64,000 nt of DNA from Lachnospiraceae bacterium (lineage in GTDB: Bacteria > Bacillota > Clostridia > Lachnospirales > Lachnospiraceae), in contig JAJQHQ010000101.1 of assembly GCA_021199655.1 (NCBI GenBank), forward strand, positions 62,001-126,000, written 5' to 3'. Positions within the stretch are counted from its first letter, which is position 1, and the number at the start of each line of letters is the position of its first letter. Shown here in pieces: positions 7,903-19,700 of this stretch. A program made the position numbers and the translations under genes. A model generated the notes under the pieces. It saw only the letters and a list, made by a program, of their open reading frames with translations. It was not told the origin of the DNA and searched no databases.

Positions 7903-9589
7903 TCAGGCTTCCTTCGCTTTGCTCTTCCCCGAATTGATCAGCACCAGAGCCAGGATCATGATTGCCACACCCGCGATGGTGAAGACGATGATGCCAACGC
8001 TGCCGGTGGCCGGGAGGGCGGGCATCTCAGTATCTGTAAGAGTCAGTTCTGCTCCTGAACTGTCAGATGCAACAATGACCCCCCCACGACTTATCAGTTG
8101 TAACCGCTGTTTCCTTGTCGCTCGCAGTATACTCGTTAGAGGACACGGTAGAAATTGTTCCGTTAAGTGTATCCGGAGCATTCAGTGTAAAGTAAATAAC
8201 ATTGGTATTAATGCTGTAACCCGCCGGAGCAGAAGTCTCCTTTGCCATATACTCCTTGTCGGAATCAAGACCAAGAAGAGTAATCGTGCCATTGCTAGCA
8301 GTGGTTACAGTCGTGGTTGCGGATGTTCCAGCAAGATCTTCGGAATCCGCGACACAGTATGTACCTTCCTGTCCGTCTACCGCTACAAAACTAATCGCTT
8401 TACCGTCAAGGGATATCTCAAACGAAGCGCCGGAAAGGGTGTTCTGCTTCGTATCTACCTTCGTAATTTTTAACTTATAAGTATAAACTTGCGCCTGACC
8501 TTCATCCGAATTGGCATCAGACTCTCTGGTAATATCATGGCCGTAGTACAAGGTAGCAGTATTCTCGTTCGCAGAATTGATGAGTGCATCACTGGTCACT
8601 TCCGCGTCATACGTTACCTTTACAGTTGTATACGGATATGTACCGTTATTGTTAAATACATCCTGATAATTAATTGAAAGGTCGATAATCAATTGCTCAT
8701 TTATAGTATCCCAAGTAACGTCATAATCGGTAATTGAATCCAGAGGATAACTGCCGCTATTATTTACGCCATATACAACAACGCTCTTTGTAGCAATTGT
8801 CACGTTCTGCGGAACATCGACGATTTTGAACATGATATCAGAATTAGCAATATCTGATGCAAACCGCGGCACATCAACCGTAATAGTATAAGTAACTTTC
8901 TCTCCAATTTGTGCATCAGTAGAACCGTCTGCAACTTCCGTAGAATCTGTCTCTTTTACATCTTTTGTAAGAGATACTGTATTGCCTTTCAAGACGGCTC
9001 CCTGTGCAGCAATTTCCCAGGTATTGTTGTCATCTGCTGTTGCGCTGACACTGACCAACATATTCAGGAATGCCATGTTGGAGCAGCTCGGGACCACCAG
9101 ATAGGAGCCAACAGCAAGGTTAGCCGTTGCTGTTGTAGTTGACGCAGCCGAAAATGTTGAAGTCCATTCATCCGTGTTTGAGTGGTCCACGATATACGCT
9201 GCCAGAATATTAACAATGTCCGCCTGCTCTGTGGCACTACTGCCATCTGTTGTCAGCCCCGTAATTGCCTCAATCGCAGCAGTTTCATTCGCAAAATAAG
9301 CGTCGACTAATGCTGCTTTCGCCCAGTCCTTCAAATGATATTCCAGTTCGCCAGTTCCACTATCATATGTCGCATACAGTACCTGATAGGTCTTGTATGT
9401 AATAGTATCGGCATCATCCGGGATATCCCGAATCGTAACCATCTCTGATGTCGTAACGACCATATCAATAGGATTATTGACACTTAGTGTGACCCCAGTG
9501 GTTGCCTGCACCGGCAGTACCATTGCCAGTACCATCGCCATTGTCATCAAGAATGCAGCCGCTCTTTTCCATATTCTTTTCATATTCAT
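7903..9589 (-). pseudogene. Isopeptide-domain fimbrial pilin with LPATG anchor, frameshifted in a 7-G run
   Basis: Shaft-type pilin of a sortase-assembled pilus. From the ATG at 9589: signal peptide ending LPVQATTG, an N-terminal fimbrial domain, an isopeptide D2-type domain, a Cna-B/SpaA domain (KLKITKVDTKQNTLSGASFEI to KETSAPAGY), then LPATG, a hydrophobic stretch and a KSKAKEA tail. Translation from the start ends at 8063 because a run of seven G (minus strand, 8085-8079) is one base too long; after it the frame leading to LPATG is closed off. Removing one G gives a continuous protein of about 561 residues. As written, the product would lack the sorting signal and could not be anchored or polymerised. 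Phase variation and sequencing error are both possible. Confidence 0.85.
8079..8085 (-). repeat. Seven-G homopolymer at the pilin frameshift
   Basis: Run of seven C on the plus strand inside the pilin gene. The frame breaks here: with six G the codons join the pilin body to its LPATG tail. Confidence 0.9.
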
Positions 9590-9855
9590 TTACCTCTCCT
9601 TTTCTTATTTTATGTGGTGTCTATCCGTCACCATTTATTTACGTTTTCACCGAGTCATTTGTTTTTCAGGCCCGTTTTTACTGCCTTATTGCCGGAATCT
9701 GATTAGGCACTCTCATGCGCTCAACGCCGTCTCATTATCCGTCACGGCTTTTTGCGATGCGTTTCTCACGCAGCATTTTCTTCGGTCCAGGTGGTTCATG
9801 CAATCGGATTCCCGGCATATGCTCATCCGGTGCCCGCCGTTCTATCGTCCTTCTT

Positions 9856-11355
9856 TCACGCATAGGCCTTCCACCTCTTTCTCTCGTTCATCGCCAGAGC
9901 CGCAAGCATCAGCGCGACACCCGCAAGGGTCGGCCAGATGATGCCAATGGAGCCGGTCTGCGGCAGGGAGTAGATGATTTCATTATTCATCTTGAACGAT
10001 AATGTGTACAAAGTGTCAGGATCCGTACTACCAGTGGCACTGCCACTTTTCGTCGATGTCACATAGACGGTATCAGTCCCGCCCGTCGTTGAAGCAGATG
10101 GAACCGTAGATGCTGAAGTCAAATCATATTTTTTCTGATCAGATTCCGCTATCGGAGTTCCATCCTCTTTCTGCACCAACGTCACACTGATCACCGGAGT
10201 CGTTGGATCAGATGCAACATACGAGATGTCTATCTTCCAAATGCTCTTGTTCAGCTCATACCCGGACGGTGCTTTCGTTTCTTTCAGATAATAGGTACCT
10301 GCCGCCAGTTGACCGATGTACAATTTGCCGACGCTGGTATCTGTCGTGCTGATCGTGCCGCTTCCGGAGGCGGCAGATGCACCTGATGTTGCGGAGGCAC
10401 TGCCGGTAATCGCTGTAACTACCGTTTCACATGTAGAATCTGTATACAGCGTAAATTCTGCATTGGAAAGGTACGATTCCGTGGTTGTTTGCCCACTTGA
10501 GCTTGTAGTAATCTTGTACAGTTCCAGTTCATACAGCACCTGCGTATTGGTCGCAGTCACAGATAATTCCGATGCGCTGTCGCTTGTTGTTTTGACATTC
10601 GTCACGAAGCCATTGATAGCAGCTTCTGTAATAGTGTAGCTGATCCTGCCGGATGAACCTTTTGCCTTCAATGCCACCGTTCCAAGTTCCCAGGTCACTG
10701 TGCTTATGCCATTCGCCGCACTATCAGTCACCTTTACCGTTGGAGAAGTGACCGTAGTACTATTCTTCGAAACACTGACATTGGTCGAAGTGCTTCCCTG
10801 CTTCAATGTATATTTGTCGTCCACTACCGTCAATGCCCCGGAACCGGTCGTTCCCGTAACTTCAAACGTCACCTCTTTCCCTGTTTCAATCCCGCCGATG
10901 ATGTTCTCCCACACCTTCTTCATATCCAGTTCGATGTAGCAGAACCCGGCGTTCCAGTTCGATGTAATATAGGTACTGCTACCGGTAACATCTTTCGGCA
11001 GCTCAATGCCGCTTCCACTGGTGTTGCCGGTCTCATTCGTGATCACTGCCTGCGCAAGATCGGCTGCCCCGCCGCTGGCAGCAGCAGTATCTGTGCCATC
11101 GTAATCCGCCTGAGACTGATTGACTGCTACAGAATTGGAGAGAGCCGACATATCGGTCGTTACACTCAGGTCTGAAAAGTCGATCGGTGCTTCCGTCGAA
11201 CCGGAACCCACCACATAATAGCTTCCGGAGCTGTCCTTGAATACCACATAATAGGTGCCTGCCGCCAGCTCCTCAAAGGCATACGTGCCGTCCGTACCCG
11301 TAGTTACCGGACCCAACATATTTCCATTAATATCGGCCACCGGGTACACATTCAC
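9856..11355 (-). CDS. Giant adhesin, C-terminal segment with Cna-B domains and LPQTG anchor
   Basis: Last part of the adhesin gene that begins at 24801; the ATG at 11355 is internal and not a likely real start. The segment holds a SdrD/Cna-B type domain (TDGTYAFEELAAGTYYVVF), a further isopeptide-type domain, and a SpaA domain (LYELELYKITT to APSGYELNKSIWKI). It ends with SLPQTGSIGII, a hydrophobic stretch and NERKRWKAYA, a complete cell-wall sorting signal. It is in the same frame as the 13768-24801 segment, so the -1 shift at 11449-11452 compensates the +1 shift at 13813-13819. Confidence 0.85.
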   Translation of the reverse strand: MNVYPVADINGNMLGPVTTGTDGTYAFEELAAGTYYVVFKDSSGSYYVVGSGSTEAPIDFSDLSVTTDMSALSNSVAVNQSQADYDGTDTAAASGGAADLAQAVITNETGNTSGSGIELPKDVTGSSTYITSNWNAGFCYIELDMKKVWENIIGGIETGKEVTFEVTGTTGSGALTVVDDKYTLKQGSTSTNVSVSKNSTTVTSPTVKVTDSAANGISTVTWELGTVALKAKGSSGRISYTITEAAINGFVTNVKTTSDSASELSVTATNTQVLYELELYKITTSSSGQTTTESYLSNAEFTLYTDSTCETVVTAITGSASATSGASAASGSGTISTTDTSVGKLYIGQLAAGTYYLKETKAPSGYELNKSIWKIDISYVASDPTTPVISVTLVQKEDGTPIAESDQKKYDLTSASTVPSASTTGGTDTVYVTSTKSGSATGSTDPDTLYTLSFKMNNEIIYSLPQTGSIGIIWPTLAGVALMLAALAMNERKRWKAYA

Positions 11356-11378
11356 TGTTGTTATACCATCTGAAAGTG

Positions 11379-13553
11379 TCAGAGTCGTAGCGTAATATTT
11401 CGTCGCTCCATCATCATCGGTCCAGTATGTATTCCCATCACTGTCTGTCCCCTCGTTATATTAGTGTATGTTGCAATATCAGGCTTCTCACTTGCATATA
11501 AGTAAACCTCAATCCCTGCAAGCGGCTTATCCGTACTGGCAGCGGTTGTGTTGTAATATCCGTCCTGATCCTGATCCAGCCACGTCAGACCGGTGATCTT
11601 ACGGTTTAAGATACCAATATTGCCCGCGCTTCCCAGAACGGTCGTACCTTTGCTGCCAGTTCCGGCTGAAATTATCCGGTAGAAAAGGTTATCCCAGTAG
11701 ATATCTCCGCCCTGCTGTGTAGAGGTACCAGATAAAATCATCGTGGTGAGCGAGTTGCCGTCATTATCCATTTCCATTGGCGAAAGCGTCACGTCAATCG
11801 TGAGCGTCTCATACTCCGCCACGTATGGGATATAAAAGTACAACCCAAGTCCGGTGCCGGTCGCTGCCAGCTGCGTGAGATATTTCTGTGCCGCCGCCGA
11901 TAATGTAAAGGTGACCGTATACGGTCCTGAACCCGTATCTGAAGCGCAGACGGCAGAGCTGTAAGTAAGCGCCGTACCGCCATCAGCCAGAGAATCCAGC
12001 ACATTTCCCAGCTTGGACGTATCCGTACAATCATAACCTGAACCATATTTTATAAAGCTGACCGTGCCGTTCGAACTGGTCGTACCGGCAATTAAGCCGG
12101 CCTCTGTCAGAAACGCCTGATAGCTGGCCACATTCTCAAACGTCAGCGTAAGAGAGGTCACCCGGTATCCGCCGTGGAAGTCCGTGCCGCGCCCGTCTCC
12201 GTTGTAGGGCAGGATATCCCCCATCTCGATCGTTGTAGCGTTATTCGCATCATTCATGTAATTCAGCTTGAAAACCAGATCTGTCCCCAGCTCCTGTGTG
12301 CCATCCGCCTCGATCCAGATGTAGTTTTCTTCCGTCTTGACCACGGAAATGGTGGTCTCTGCTTTCTTCGCGTACGTGCTGATCTGACCAATCTCTTCAT
12401 ATTGAATATTGATCGCCGCTTTCGTGGTCAGGGTATCTCCGTTTGCTACTTCTCCTTCAGCACCATCAGCCGCCCCCGGCACTCCGATGGTCGTGCTGTA
12501 GCTGATGGTAGGAAGCGTTTTGCTGATATCAGCCACGGTCGTGGTCAGCGTTATGGTAGTGGTGACAGCTCCCTTGCTGTCTACAGTCTCCTCAACCTTA
12601 ATATCCCAGCTCAGCTCGCCTTCCTGATAATCCGTATCCTCCGTGCCATAGTTGAACTGAAGCGTTCCATCATTGTAATTCAGATGGTTCGGCAGAGTGA
12701 TCGTGATCTCCACTTCCGCCGCCTGCGTACCGTTCGATACCAGTTCGTTGGAGACGGAGCTGGAGGAAGCCAGCGTCGGTGTGACAAGGAAGTTCGCTGT
12801 CCGTTCGCCCTGACCCACGTCATACACCGATTTCGGCGTATTGGAGCCTGTCACCGTATCTGTAACCTCGATCGCGATACTGCTTTCCATCGTGTAGAGC
12901 AGCAGGCAGTTGCCTTCATACCAACCGGAATGCGTCCCGTCTATGGACCAGCCTCCAGAATATTCGGTCTTTACATATCCGGGCTCATAAATCGCGATCT
13001 TGGCAAAATCACATTCAGAGCTGCAGTCATAGCCGGATTTTTCTGTATATATCGCTGCTGCGGCTTTGCTGGCAGCCTGAAGGGAAGTGTTTCCGCCCGC
13101 CCCATACGCGGTCACGCCGTTGCTGGTGCCATAGGTCGTATCCGTCCAGGAATACTGATAGGAAAGTTCAAGCCTTGTTGAGGTATTGTTTGCCAAATCT
13201 TTTGCATATTTGTCCTTATAATCCGGACGGTAAGTACTCCACCCCAGCACATCGTTCGTGATACACCAGGTCTGGCCGGTTTTCGCAAAATCATTGGTTA
13301 CCGTCATCTGTGAGGTCACGGAGATGCTGCGGCCGGTACGGATACAGCAGTCACGGAATTCATAGAGGATTCCAACACATACTCCTTCTTTTCCCAGCCC
13401 TTCAAAATAAGCATACAGTTCATCCAGCGAGGTAAAATAAATCAGATCTTCCTCGCCATAATCATCCATCTCCGGCGCAGGGGACTCGTATCCTGCGTAA
13501 TACTCCTCAGATTTAGTCCAGTTGGTTCCATCCGGCTTTGCGGCATACAGCAC
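11379..13553 (-). CDS. Giant adhesin, middle segment in a shifted frame
   Basis: Continues the adhesin between two frameshifts; the open frame actually reaches up to the 7-G run at 13813-13819, and the apparent start at 13553 is internal. It contains repeated beta-sandwich domains of the kind seen in large Gram-positive surface proteins, ending with a SdrD-B-like block (KITGLTWLDQDQDGYYN, then LAGIEVYLYASE). Downstream, a G4 run (11449-11452) would need one more G to rejoin the frame that carries the LPQTG anchor. No ribosome binding site supports independent translation. Confidence 0.8.
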   Translation of the reverse strand: MLYAAKPDGTNWTKSEEYYAGYESPAPEMDDYGEEDLIYFTSLDELYAYFEGLGKEGVCVGILYEFRDCCIRTGRSISVTSQMTVTNDFAKTGQTWCITNDVLGWSTYRPDYKDKYAKDLANNTSTRLELSYQYSWTDTTYGTSNGVTAYGAGGNTSLQAASKAAAAIYTEKSGYDCSSECDFAKIAIYEPGYVKTEYSGGWSIDGTHSGWYEGNCLLLYTMESSIAIEVTDTVTGSNTPKSVYDVGQGERTANFLVTPTLASSSSVSNELVSNGTQAAEVEITITLPNHLNYNDGTLQFNYGTEDTDYQEGELSWDIKVEETVDSKGAVTTTITLTTTVADISKTLPTISYSTTIGVPGAADGAEGEVANGDTLTTKAAINIQYEEIGQISTYAKKAETTISVVKTEENYIWIEADGTQELGTDLVFKLNYMNDANNATTIEMGDILPYNGDGRGTDFHGGYRVTSLTLTFENVASYQAFLTEAGLIAGTTSSNGTVSFIKYGSGYDCTDTSKLGNVLDSLADGGTALTYSSAVCASDTGSGPYTVTFTLSAAAQKYLTQLAATGTGLGLYFYIPYVAEYETLTIDVTLSPMEMDNDGNSLTTMILSGTSTQQGGDIYWDNLFYRIISAGTGSKGTTVLGSAGNIGILNRKITGLTWLDQDQDGYYNTTAASTDKPLAGIEVYLYASEKPDIATYTNITRGQTVMGIHTGPMMMERRNITLRL
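11449..11452 (-). other. Compensating -1 frameshift point in the adhesin
   Basis: Minus-strand run of four G. Adding one G joins the SdrD-B-like block upstream to GTDSDGNTYW downstream without a stop, restoring the frame of the N-terminal segment. Confidence 0.7.
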
Positions 13554-13767
13554 CGTAAGATCATAGGTGGTCGTCTTGTTCGTAGACCAGGTGGTCGCCG
13601 ACTCCGTCGTCGTGACCTTATAAGTCCCGGTCGGGGTATAGGCATCCGCGTCAAATTTCTGCAGCAGATCCGCCGCCGTCAGGTAATTATACTCAATGGC
13701 GCTGTCTTCCTGTGAATCGTAATCCTCCCGCGCCGTCGCATCGATCGAGTTACTGGAATACCTGATA

Positions 13768-16700
13768 TCACTTCCTATATAAACCGTCGATCCGAGCGGT
13801 GTGGAAGCCGTGCCCCCCCTCGCCGGACAGCTTGCTGTTCGATTCGTTATTAAAATAATTGGTCTTGACGATTGTTTCCCCGCCGCCTTGCGTCACATAT
13901 AATCCGGTCTGGTTCCCCACATAGTTATCCAGGTAAACGATCTCATTTGTCGCGTAAGATTCATATCCCGGATCCTTATACCAGCTCACAAAATGCTGCA
14001 GATCACTGTCCGCAGAAGTCTCTGTCTCCGCGGCATCCACGATCCCGCCCGGCCCCGGCGTCAGGTCAAGTTTTGAAACGATCCCTTCCATATAAATGGA
14101 CAGGTAGCCATAATCGTCTTCTCCCACCTGTGATGTGTCGATCGGATAGAGCATCTGTATATATCCGGCGGAAAAAGCGCGGGAATAGTTGTTGTTGAAT
14201 ACCTCCGAAGACACACTGTTCGAGGTCTGTGTCGGGTTGCTGGTACTGTACGTACTGTCTATCGTATAGCCGCTGACGGAAAATTGCACCGTCGTTATCA
14301 AATCCCCGGACGAAGGCTGACTGCCGGTCGCAGACCATGCGCCGCCGGAATAACAGCTGGACGACGCATTGGAACCGCGCGTGTTAAAGGGAGCTCCATC
14401 GTAAGCGTACTGCGTCGTACTGGAGGAATCGTCCTCATCATTCCAGTTCATATTGACGCTGCGCAGCGTATCATTCAGACTGCTTCCGGTCTCCGTGTCC
14501 TCATTGGCCTTATACGCCCAGACATAGGGAGCCGCCTGTACCGACAAAGTACTGCCCTCCGCCGTAGAGGAAAGCGTGCCGGTCATGGAGAGGTCAAATG
14601 TAATCTCGCCCTCCGGAATTTCCAGCCCCTTCATGCCTTTCCCAGTGTCATCATTCCACATAGACAGGGTAATGCCGTAGCCCAGCACCGTACCGTAAAC
14701 GATAGAAGAATCTCCCGCTTTCTGTGCCTCATCATAGACTGCCTTTGTCGTCTCCTCCCCTGTCGTCAGATCAAAATACCCGGTGTAGGCCAGCTCGGAA
14801 TTCGGGAGCAGCGTCACATTATATTTTCCGGCAGCGGACACCGTCACCGCAGTAGGATCCATGGTGACCGGGTCTTTCTTGTTTGACTCATTCTCTTCAA
14901 TCCAGGATGTAAAAGACGGCTCAACCAACTCGCCGTTTTGCATCGCCTTTACGTTGATCGTAAGGACAATAGACTTGTTGTCGGCCGCTTCCTTCACATC
15001 CGCATACCCAAGAAGGATCAGCGATTCCCCGTCATCCGATTCATTTACTTCATAACCATCCAGACCGGCTATGCTCATTTCCGCCTCGTCAGAAGTAAGC
15101 GGCAGCGTCACCTGCACATAAAGGCGAACGGTTTTTGTCTTATCACCCACAACGGCACCGGGGAAGCCCAGCGCAAGAGAACAATTGTAGGTAATCTTGT
15201 CAAAAGTCCGCACCAGACCGTTTGACGCGCTGGAATCATTGCCAGCCGTCCACTCCTTTGCAAGGGCATTTTGCAGTCTGGTCGCGCTCCAGTCGCTGAC
15301 TGTTGTTGTAGTGGTGGTGGTTTTTGCTGTTGTCTCTGTCTCTGTTTCCGTTCCTGTTCCTGTCTGTGTTTCTGTTTCTGTCTCTGTTTCTGTCTCCTCA
15401 ATTTCCACTATATAAGTGACCGGTTCATAGGAAATATTATCAGAGGAATCCCATTTTGAAGATCCATCCACAATGCCGCTGCCGGTCAGTGTGAGACTCT
15501 GTACTTCCAGCTGCGTAGTCTCCGTCTCCGTCGCTTCTGTATCCCCGTATTTCGCTGCCGTCAGCATCAGATTATAGCTGGATGTAATCTTTTCTGTGAT
15601 ATACTGTCCATCACCTACATATTCCGCTGTGCGTGTAGTTCCCTCATAACCATCGTCCTTCCAGACATTGTAGGAAGCAGTATATTTTTCGTCAGTATAG
15701 TCCATATCTGCGGCACGAACCAGCGTGGCTGTGGGGTAGCTTGTGCCGGTGTAAGTATAGCCGTCCTCTGATACAGAGTACACATCATTTCCTGCGCTGC
15801 TTAAGTTCGATATATTGTCGCAGAGCACACCGCCCGTCATGGTAAAGGTTCCGCCCTGTGTCGGATACTGCACCAGTCCACCGCCATATTCCGCGGTATT
15901 TCCTGTGATCCGGCCGCCGCTCATGTTGATCTTACCGTTGTACTGGTAGATACCGCCGCCGCGGATGGCCGAGTTATCTGAGATCACTACACCTGTCTTT
16001 ATGTTCAGTGTGCCGTTGTTCATATAGATGCCGCCGCCACCGCCGATGGAAGCATCTGTCGAGCTGGTGCCGGTGACGGAGTTATCCGTCACCTTTATAC
16101 TGCCTGAAAGCGTAACCGTACCGCTGTTTATGTAGATACCGCCGCCCTTTCCTGTGGCAGTATTTCCGGTAATTTCCCCTCCGGAGAGCTTTACCGTTCC
16201 GCCATACACATAAAGACCGCCGCCCTGGCCGCTGTTCGTGTTACTATCAATATTTCCCTCCGCCGTGTTCCCGGTGATGGAGCCTCCCGTCATCTTAAAG
16301 GTACCGCTTCTGATGTAGACAGCGCCATAGTAGGATGTGTTATCCTTAATTACCGCATCCTCCTCCAGGATAAAGGTTCCGGATGTGGAATTTAAGTAAA
16401 CAGCAGCTCCGTAAGATTTCGTGGAGCAGTTGTTTATGGACGCCGTGCCGGAGAGGATAAAGGTACCGCTTTCAATGTAGACGCCGGCTCCGCCGTAGGA
16501 AACATTGTTTTTCGTCGTTCCGCCGGCAGTACAGTCCGCAATCTGGCCGCTTACCATGGTGACATAGCCGCCGGTACATACATGGATGCCGCCGCCTGTA
16601 AGAGCCGCTGTGCCGGTGATCGTACCAGTACAGCCATCTCCCGCGCCTGCGCCAAGTGAAGTATCGTTATGTACAGACTGATTTACTGTAATCAGCTCGC

Positions 16701-19700
16701 TGCAGTGTTCACAGTAATCATCATCACCACTGACAGCAGATGAACTGTACTGCACATCCTTTATAGTCAGCGTGCCGTAGCATGTGATAGCCGTGGTGTT
16801 CCCCTTCAGCGTATAACCGTTCAGATTCAGCGTAAGTGTCAGACCGCCCGAAACCTCCACGTCACCTGTAGCGTCGTCCACCATGATAATCTCAGGGCTG
16901 GTGATGTCAGTGGTATAGTAATATCCCGTACCATCTGTTTTATCCGCCAAAAGCGCATCCGCTGCTGACTGAACAGATGTGAATGTCTGATATCCACCAT
17001 TGCCGTCATTTAGCGATGTATTCCAGATCACTGCCACGACTGTGTTTGTCTCGTACTCCAGTGTCAGCGGGTAGGCTTTCTTTACCGGATCGTAGCCAAT
17101 GGACGTAGTGGTCACGACACTGGTGGACTCGTTCAGCCAGCCGATCCCTTTCATTCCGTCATCATCGTCAAACATATCCTCCGCTTTGAGAAGCGCAAGT
17201 GCAGTGTTTGCATAGCTCGAGCTGTATTCCGCGTAAACGTCCTGTCCCAGCAGTGCCGTGTTGCCGTAGACCTGACCCACTGTAGTTCCACCATTTGCAT
17301 CTGTTCCAGAACCCAGCTCAAATGACGCGGAATTGCTGGCCACATACACGCCGCCGCCCTGACCGCTGGCGGTGTTATTTGTCACCGTGTCGCCGGTCAT
17401 AACCAGTTCATCATAAGCTCCTACATAGATTCCGCCGCCGGAATCCGTCGTAACGGTAGATGTGTTATTATAAATCTTGCCACCGGTAATGGTATCTGTG
17501 GCAGCCTGATTATATTCAACGTCGCTATAGGTTCCGCCATTATATGTATAAGTGCTCTCAACCAGGTACACACCGCCGCCTTTGGTCGCACTATTGTTAT
17601 AAATCTCACCGCCTGACATATTGAAATCCGTGTATGCCGCGTAGACACCGCCGCCAGTTGAGGCGCCCGTGTTATCATGAATTTTTCCGCCAGTTATATT
17701 TAATGTGCCGTATCCATTGGCGTAGATTCCGGTGTTTCCGTTATACGCAACCTCCACGCCATCCCCAATATTTAGGACATACTCGCTGCGGGTTTTGTAA
17801 TGGTTGTTTGACTGCCTCATGTTGATGCCATAGCCAAAATTATTAGTGATGGTCGTATTTGTAACGGTCACTATCTCGCCCATATCATTTTGCAGATACA
17901 GATCCAGGCCGTAGCCGCTGTTGTTTGAAATATCACTGTCAGTAATAGTTACCTCGCCCTTAATGGTACCGCTGTTGGCATGTACACATACAGCACCCGT
18001 GTTTGTGGCCGTCGAATTTCCTGTAACTTCTATACCACTTATGTCCACGAATGAGCTGGTTATGTAAATTATATATCCGCTTACAGTGCTTTCATTACCC
18101 GTGAAGGTACAGTTAGTTAACGTACTGCCACTTGCCACTGTGTTCAAATAAAGTGCGGCGCAGCCTGTAGACGATGTATTTTGGGTAAATGTACAGTTAT
18201 CTATTTTTGCCACACCTGTGCCTACAATCAGGCCTGCATAGCTAGTTCCTGACGTGTTTCCTGTAAAATACGAGTCCTTTATGGTATAGAGCCCGTTTAC
18301 CCCTGGATTGCCGCTGGCGTTAAGATACATGCCGCCATACTGGGTTGTTGAGTAGTTATCTGTTATGTAGGAGCCTGTTATCGTCGCATTCGAAACGCGC
18401 AGCAAATAAGCACCGCCAACCTCAGTTCCCGCCGTGTTCTCTTTAATGGTAGCACCTGTTATGGTAACCCTTGGCCAGGCTCCCTCGCTGGTGTTATATG
18501 TGCTGTTCCATCCAATGATATAAAGTCCGCCGGCAACGTTTATTGAACTGTTGCCGCTTATCTCTGATCCGTTTATCGTGACAGTTTCTGTATATCCCTT
18601 ATAAACGCCGTCAGTAACACTATCACCACCAGCATTAAAGCAAACTCCACCGCCCTGGTATGCCGTGTTGCCACTGACCTCAACCCCTGACTCCATGGTC
18701 AGATAGATGTTGTAGCCGGTCATGTAAACTCCGCCGCCCTGATATGCGTAGTTTCCTGAAATCTTTGTAGTGCCCGTCAGTGTAACTGAGTTATAGCTGC
18801 TGGTGTAGATACCTGCTCCGCTGTATGTGCTTGAACCGGAGACATCCGCCTGTTCCACATTTCCAAAGCCGGTGATCAAAACACTGTCAACCGTCAGGTA
18901 TGTCTCACAGCTCACAATTCCTGCAGGCATGTATATGCCGTAGGGGAAGCTGCTGGAATTTGAGTCAGCAACTGTGATGGTACCCACAGCATCGCTTTTG
19001 GTGTTTGCAAATGTTCCCGACGTACTACGTATGGTAATATGCATCACCACACTGTTTGCGTATTTTATATAAAATCCATAGTCTCCCGTGGAATAAACAG
19101 TGTAGCCGTTTAGGTCGATGGTAAATTCTGTCCTGGTAGCCAGGCCTGAGATACTTAGGCTCTCCTCTACGTCACAGAGCAGATAGATGGTGTCGCCAGT
19201 GACAGCAGCGTTTATGGCTGCCTGAAGTGTGGCGTAGGCAGTTCCGGACGCGGATATTACTGTTTTTCCTGCATTCGTAGCTTCTTCCGCAGTCGTCAAA
19301 TCCGTCGTATATGAATATGTTGTGCTGCCGGTTTCCGAATCCGTGTCCGCAATCTGATAAACCGTATTGGTACTGTCAGCGTCCGGTATATATGCCACAT
19401 AGCCGCCCTTGTAGTTGGTAGCCGTGAGGGCGAATATGTGATTTGAATTACTTCCATAGGAAATCGATGATGTATAGTAATACGGAAAATCATCACTGCC
19501 GTCAGCATTGGAATCAAACCAGCTGTTATAAGCGTCGTTTCCCATACTCGACGCGGCCAGGACGCTGATGCTTCCACCTGTAATGGTCGCGTAGATATCA
19601 TTTGCTACATTGCTTGTGGCTGTGTTGCCGTAAATTTGGGCAGCATCGCTGAAGGTTAAGTTGGAATTTATATTGTTGCTGTAAATTCCTCCACCTGTAA

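Noticed and set aside
9590-9855. Riboswitch (cyclic di-GMP type) between adhesin and pilin
   Set aside because: The 266-base gap has small hairpins but none of the conserved core bases I could match to a known class.
11379-13553. Independent surface-protein gene
   Set aside because: The frame extends above the apparent start to the seven-G run and continues the upstream protein; there is no ribosome site at 13553.
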